Shown piece by piece: positions 61,007 to 64,000 of a stretch of 64,000 nucleotides of DNA (its first letter is position 1; every line of letters begins with the position of its first letter). The notes beneath the pieces were generated by a model. It searched no databases, was not told the DNA's origin, and saw only the letters and a list, made by a program, of their open reading frames with translations. The stretch is from Adiantum capillus-veneris (lineage: Eukaryota; Streptophyta; Polypodiopsida; Polypodiales; Pteridaceae), in the NCBI GenBank assembly GCA_014529385.2, contig CM043957.1:68198503-68262502 (forward strand). Direction: 5' to 3'. A program made the translations under genes and the position numbers.

Positions 61007-62629
61007 GTGACACAGACCAAGCTCTCCGACAAACAAATGAGGTGGGCAAATTTCCTTTCGCAATTTCATTTTCATATTGCTCACATTGCTGGCAAGCATA
61101 ATCAAGTAGCTGATGCACTCTCAAGACGGCCGAGAGTGAATGCGGTTTCCATAGCAACTCACATTGATCTATCTTCAATGATAGATGAATACGCCATTGA
61201 TCTCGATTTTAGAGATGTGATTTCAGCCCTTGCATTAGGAAAGAAAGAAGAACCATTTACTTTACAAGATGGTTATCTTCTCTATGGCAATAGACTATGT
61301 GTTACTAACTCACTACGTGAGAAAGTAATGTATGAATCTCATGCTCCACCTTATGTGGGGAATAGAGGGATTCAGTCTACCTTAAAGGGAATTGAAACAT
61401 ATTTCTATTGGCCTACCATGAAAGTGAACATACAAGAGTATGTTTCTAAATGCGTGGTATGCCAAAAGACAAAATTTGATAGAGGGAAGCAACTTGGATT
61501 GCTTCAACCCTTGCCAATCCCTAATTCACCATGGGAGAGCATATCCATGGATTTTATCTTTGGATTGCCTAAGTCTATCCATGGGAATACGGGAATATGG
61601 ACGATAGTAGACAGGTTGAGTAAACAAGCTCATTTTATACCTGTCAAAAAGACTATCAAAGCCCATCAAATGGCAACCCTCTTCATTTCACAAATTTTCA
61701 AGTACCATGGCTTGCCAATGTCCATAGTGTCGGATAGAGATCCTAGAATGACCAGTAATTTCTGGAAGGGTCTCTTTGAAAATTTAGGGACAAGGCTAAA
61801 CTTCTCTTCGGCCTATCATCCACAAACGGATGGCCAAAGTGAAATAGCTAACCTAACAATCCTCGATCTACTAAAAGCCTATGTAACGGAAGTAGATCAA
61901 AGATCCCAATGGGAGAAGTACTTACCCTTAGTGGAGTATGCTTACAATAACACTGTACATATTTCCACGGGAAATTCACCTTTTGAGGTAATTGAGGGAA
62001 GATCAAAAAGTCCCTTTCTACTTAAGGTACATGGGAAGATCTTCGCTGCAGATGAGTATAGCCGAGACCTACAAGAATCTTTTCAAAAGATTAAGGATGC
62101 TATCTCTATCTCACAGCAAAGGCAAAAGGCTGCTGCTGACAAGCACAGGAGAGCCCAAACCTTTAAAGAAAATGATTGGATCTTATTAAAGTTTCCCAAG
62201 GCTCGATTAAGGCACACGACGGGCAAGAATCCTACTAGACACCAAAAGTACTATGCTAAACTAGCAAAAAGGTACTATGGTCCCTTCCAGATTCTTAGGC
62301 CAATCAATGAGACGGCCTATCAACTCAAGTTGCCCAATCATTGGCTCATACACAATGCTTTCCATGTGAGCCTATTAAAGCCTTACAAAGGAGAGCCACC
62401 TCAAGAACCAACTATTGAAGACCCACCGGAGATCGAGGACCAATAGGAGGTGCTGCAGCCCGAGTCCATTCTCCGACATGAAGACAAGGTACTAAGAGGC
62501 GGTAAGACTATCCGACGATATCTTATTAGGTTTAAGAATTATCCTTTTGAAGATGCTAGATGGATGCAAGGCATACAATTAAAGGATAACCTAAACCTTG
62601 TCAATGCTTACAATGCTTCCCAAGAGTAA
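61007..62629 (+). pseudogene. Chromovirus (Ty3/gypsy) fragment: RNase H end, integrase, chromodomain
   Basis: It opens with the end of a gypsy RNase H (DKQMRWANFLSQFHFHIAHI, then HNQVADALSRRP). The integrase has its H-H-C-C zinc finger (ESHAPPYVGNRGIQSTLKGI ... CVVCQKTK), the core with D in SMDFIFGLP, D in VSDRDPRMTSNFW and E in PQTDGQSEIAN, and the YYGPFQILRPINETAYQLKLP module. A TAG at 62444-62446 interrupts the frame. The same frame continues as a chromodomain (QPESILRHEDKV, YLIRFKNYPFEDARW) to TAA at 62627. The chromodomain directs insertion to heterochromatin in this family. Everything upstream of the RNase H end is missing. Confidence 0.92.
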
Positions 62630-62984
62630 GCAAATGTACAAAATGTTAAAAATGAACAAAGTTTTTGTCTTATAAGACTCTCTTTTTCTTTATTGTGCAC
62701 AAAAATGAAGTAGTATGCATGCTTAGATCAAGTTTGCGACGACGACGTCTCCCAAACACCAAGTAGAGCTTGTCACTCTACTATGGAAGACTGATAGGAC
62801 TAATGTGCAGACATGCTTGCGGCAGCCTCAAGCTCTCAAGCGCCAAATGGACTAGTCATCCATTGTGGAATGATGTCGTAGGGTAACATAGGGATCCTCT
62901 ACCCGCTAAGAAAAGGACTCATGAATATGGTTTATCTTCTCTACACCATAGTCGAGGACGACTATGATTTCAAGAGAGAGGTAA
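62630..62984 (+). other. Non-coding gap between chromovirus pol and its probable 3' LTR
   Basis: No gene. The last bases (CAAGAGAGAGGTAA, about 62971-62984) are purine-rich and placed as a polypurine tract before the TGTCATAATAATC that may start the LTR. Confidence 0.5.
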
Positions 62985-64000
62985 TGTCATAATAATCAAT
63001 ATCTAATTCTCATGTTTAACTGATCATTTAATATGGGGAAGTGCCAGGGGAGAAAAAGCTAGAATATTGGTTAAGCTAGCAGACCGGCCACAGTAGGGAT
63101 CCAAAGGAGGGAAAATAGGGATCCAAAGGAGGGGCCATCTGCAAAAGAGCCATGTGCAACAATGGGCTAAAAAGACCCTAAGGTTCAGCCCATTAAGACT
63201 TCCAAAATGCTAAGGTTCCAAAATTCAAAGGTTGTGTCCAAAGGTCAACCATAGGGGAATTGGATGCTTTGTGTGTGTCCAAAAAAGTCTTTGCAAACCC
63301 TACTTAGGAGCGGGCGAGCCTTGCATGTAGGGGATGAGAGAGAAAGCCACACACACACACACACACACACACAAGCTCCCTTTACACAAAGGGAATGAGG
63401 GACACATGTCAGCTCCCTAGCGCAGATGCCCACAAGGTGTACCCAATTCCTATTGGATGGCCTTGGAGGTGGACCAATGAGAATTAGGCTAGAGTAAATC
63501 TAGTTTAATTAATTTAAAAACACTTAATAAAAGAACCAATGAGAATTAAGTCCTCTAGAAGACTATTGGACAGTCTCCCAAGGGGTCCAATGAGCATTCA
63601 GCAGCCCAATGGCTTGCCTGATTCCTATTGGCCAGGAGGCAAAGGGGTCCAATGAGAGTTTAGTTGAATTATTAAATTACTTAAAGCTCTCACAAAAGGG
63701 GAAAGGGGGACACATGTCAGAAGGCTATCACTTATACTGCTTAATTACCATTGGCTAGGCCTGGGGAGGTCTAATGAGGGTAGAGCAAGAGAAAATAGCA
63801 AGAGGGGTCGCCCAAAGGAGAGGGGGGGCTGATTTTTGCAAGGCATTATCACACACACACTCACACAATCTCATGTGTGAAGTAAAGAAGACTCTCTCTC
63901 CTTCTCAAGCTTTAATGGAAAGCTTACCACCTACTCCAAGCTTGTGAGAAGAGAGGCCTACACCAACAACTCTTGGCTTTGTGATGCAAATCCAACCAAG
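62985..64000 (+). repeat. Probable 3' LTR of the chromovirus, cut by the window edge
   Basis: It begins TGTCATAATAATCAATATC after a purine-rich tract 355 bases past the pol stop, as in many chromoviruses. There is no second copy in the window to prove it. It contains an (AC)n tract at 63348-63373 and, at 63440-63780, repeated CCAATGAG(A/C)ATT and related CCAAT motifs. No open frame of note. Confidence 0.55.

Overview
The window looks like a nuclear chromosome segment of a land plant, and a fern or another seed-free plant is the best guess. The reasons are plant-type retroelements (L1-like LINEs with a DUF4283-like ORF1, Ty1/copia, a Tat-type and a chromodomain Ty3/gypsy), an intron-containing plant RanBP2-type zinc-finger gene, a calmodulin pseudogene, and unusually many (GA)n and (GT)n microsatellites. 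The species cannot be fixed from sequence alone. Nearly everything recognisable is a transposable element. Only one host gene with intact coding sequence is seen.

Positions 1-29203 hold a head-to-tail array of one LINE family, all on the + strand. There are four copies (A, B, C, D) and a short 5'-truncated copy (C'). Each ends with the same 30-nt hairpin, an A-tract and a TG-repeat/TTGGG junction, and each internal copy begins beside a (GT)n tract. All are disabled by stops, frameshifts and deletions. Copy A is split in ORF2 by a 5965-bp LTR element (3435-9399) with 574/563-bp LTRs. That element carries gag and a protease domain but no reverse transcriptase, RNase H or integrase; in their place are a C-rich tract and a glutathione peroxidase cDNA-like fragment. 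Copy D is split by an unclassified 2.0-kb insertion (26736-28750).

Positions 29204-42268 are AT-rich, mostly unique-looking DNA with no gene I can support. They contain a fold-back (MITE-like) element at 33088-33581, a 34-bp tandem repeat and several (GA)n tracts.

Positions 42269-44849 (- strand) hold the one convincing host gene: five exons encode about 285 residues with three RanBP2-type zinc fingers. Upstream of it, 45000-54320 is dense in long microsatellites, mostly compound (GT)n(GA)n, with local tandem duplications, a calmodulin pseudogene (49297-49610, -) and an older LINE relic (52985-53690, +).

Positions 55155-60267 (- strand) hold a nearly complete, decayed Ty1/copia element with 228/227-bp LTRs. 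It abuts a Tat-type gypsy RNase H fragment (60268-61006, -), which lies head-to-head with a chromovirus integrase/chromodomain fragment (61007-62629, +). From about 62985 to the window edge lies what is probably that chromovirus's 3' LTR, with repeated CCAAT-type motifs.
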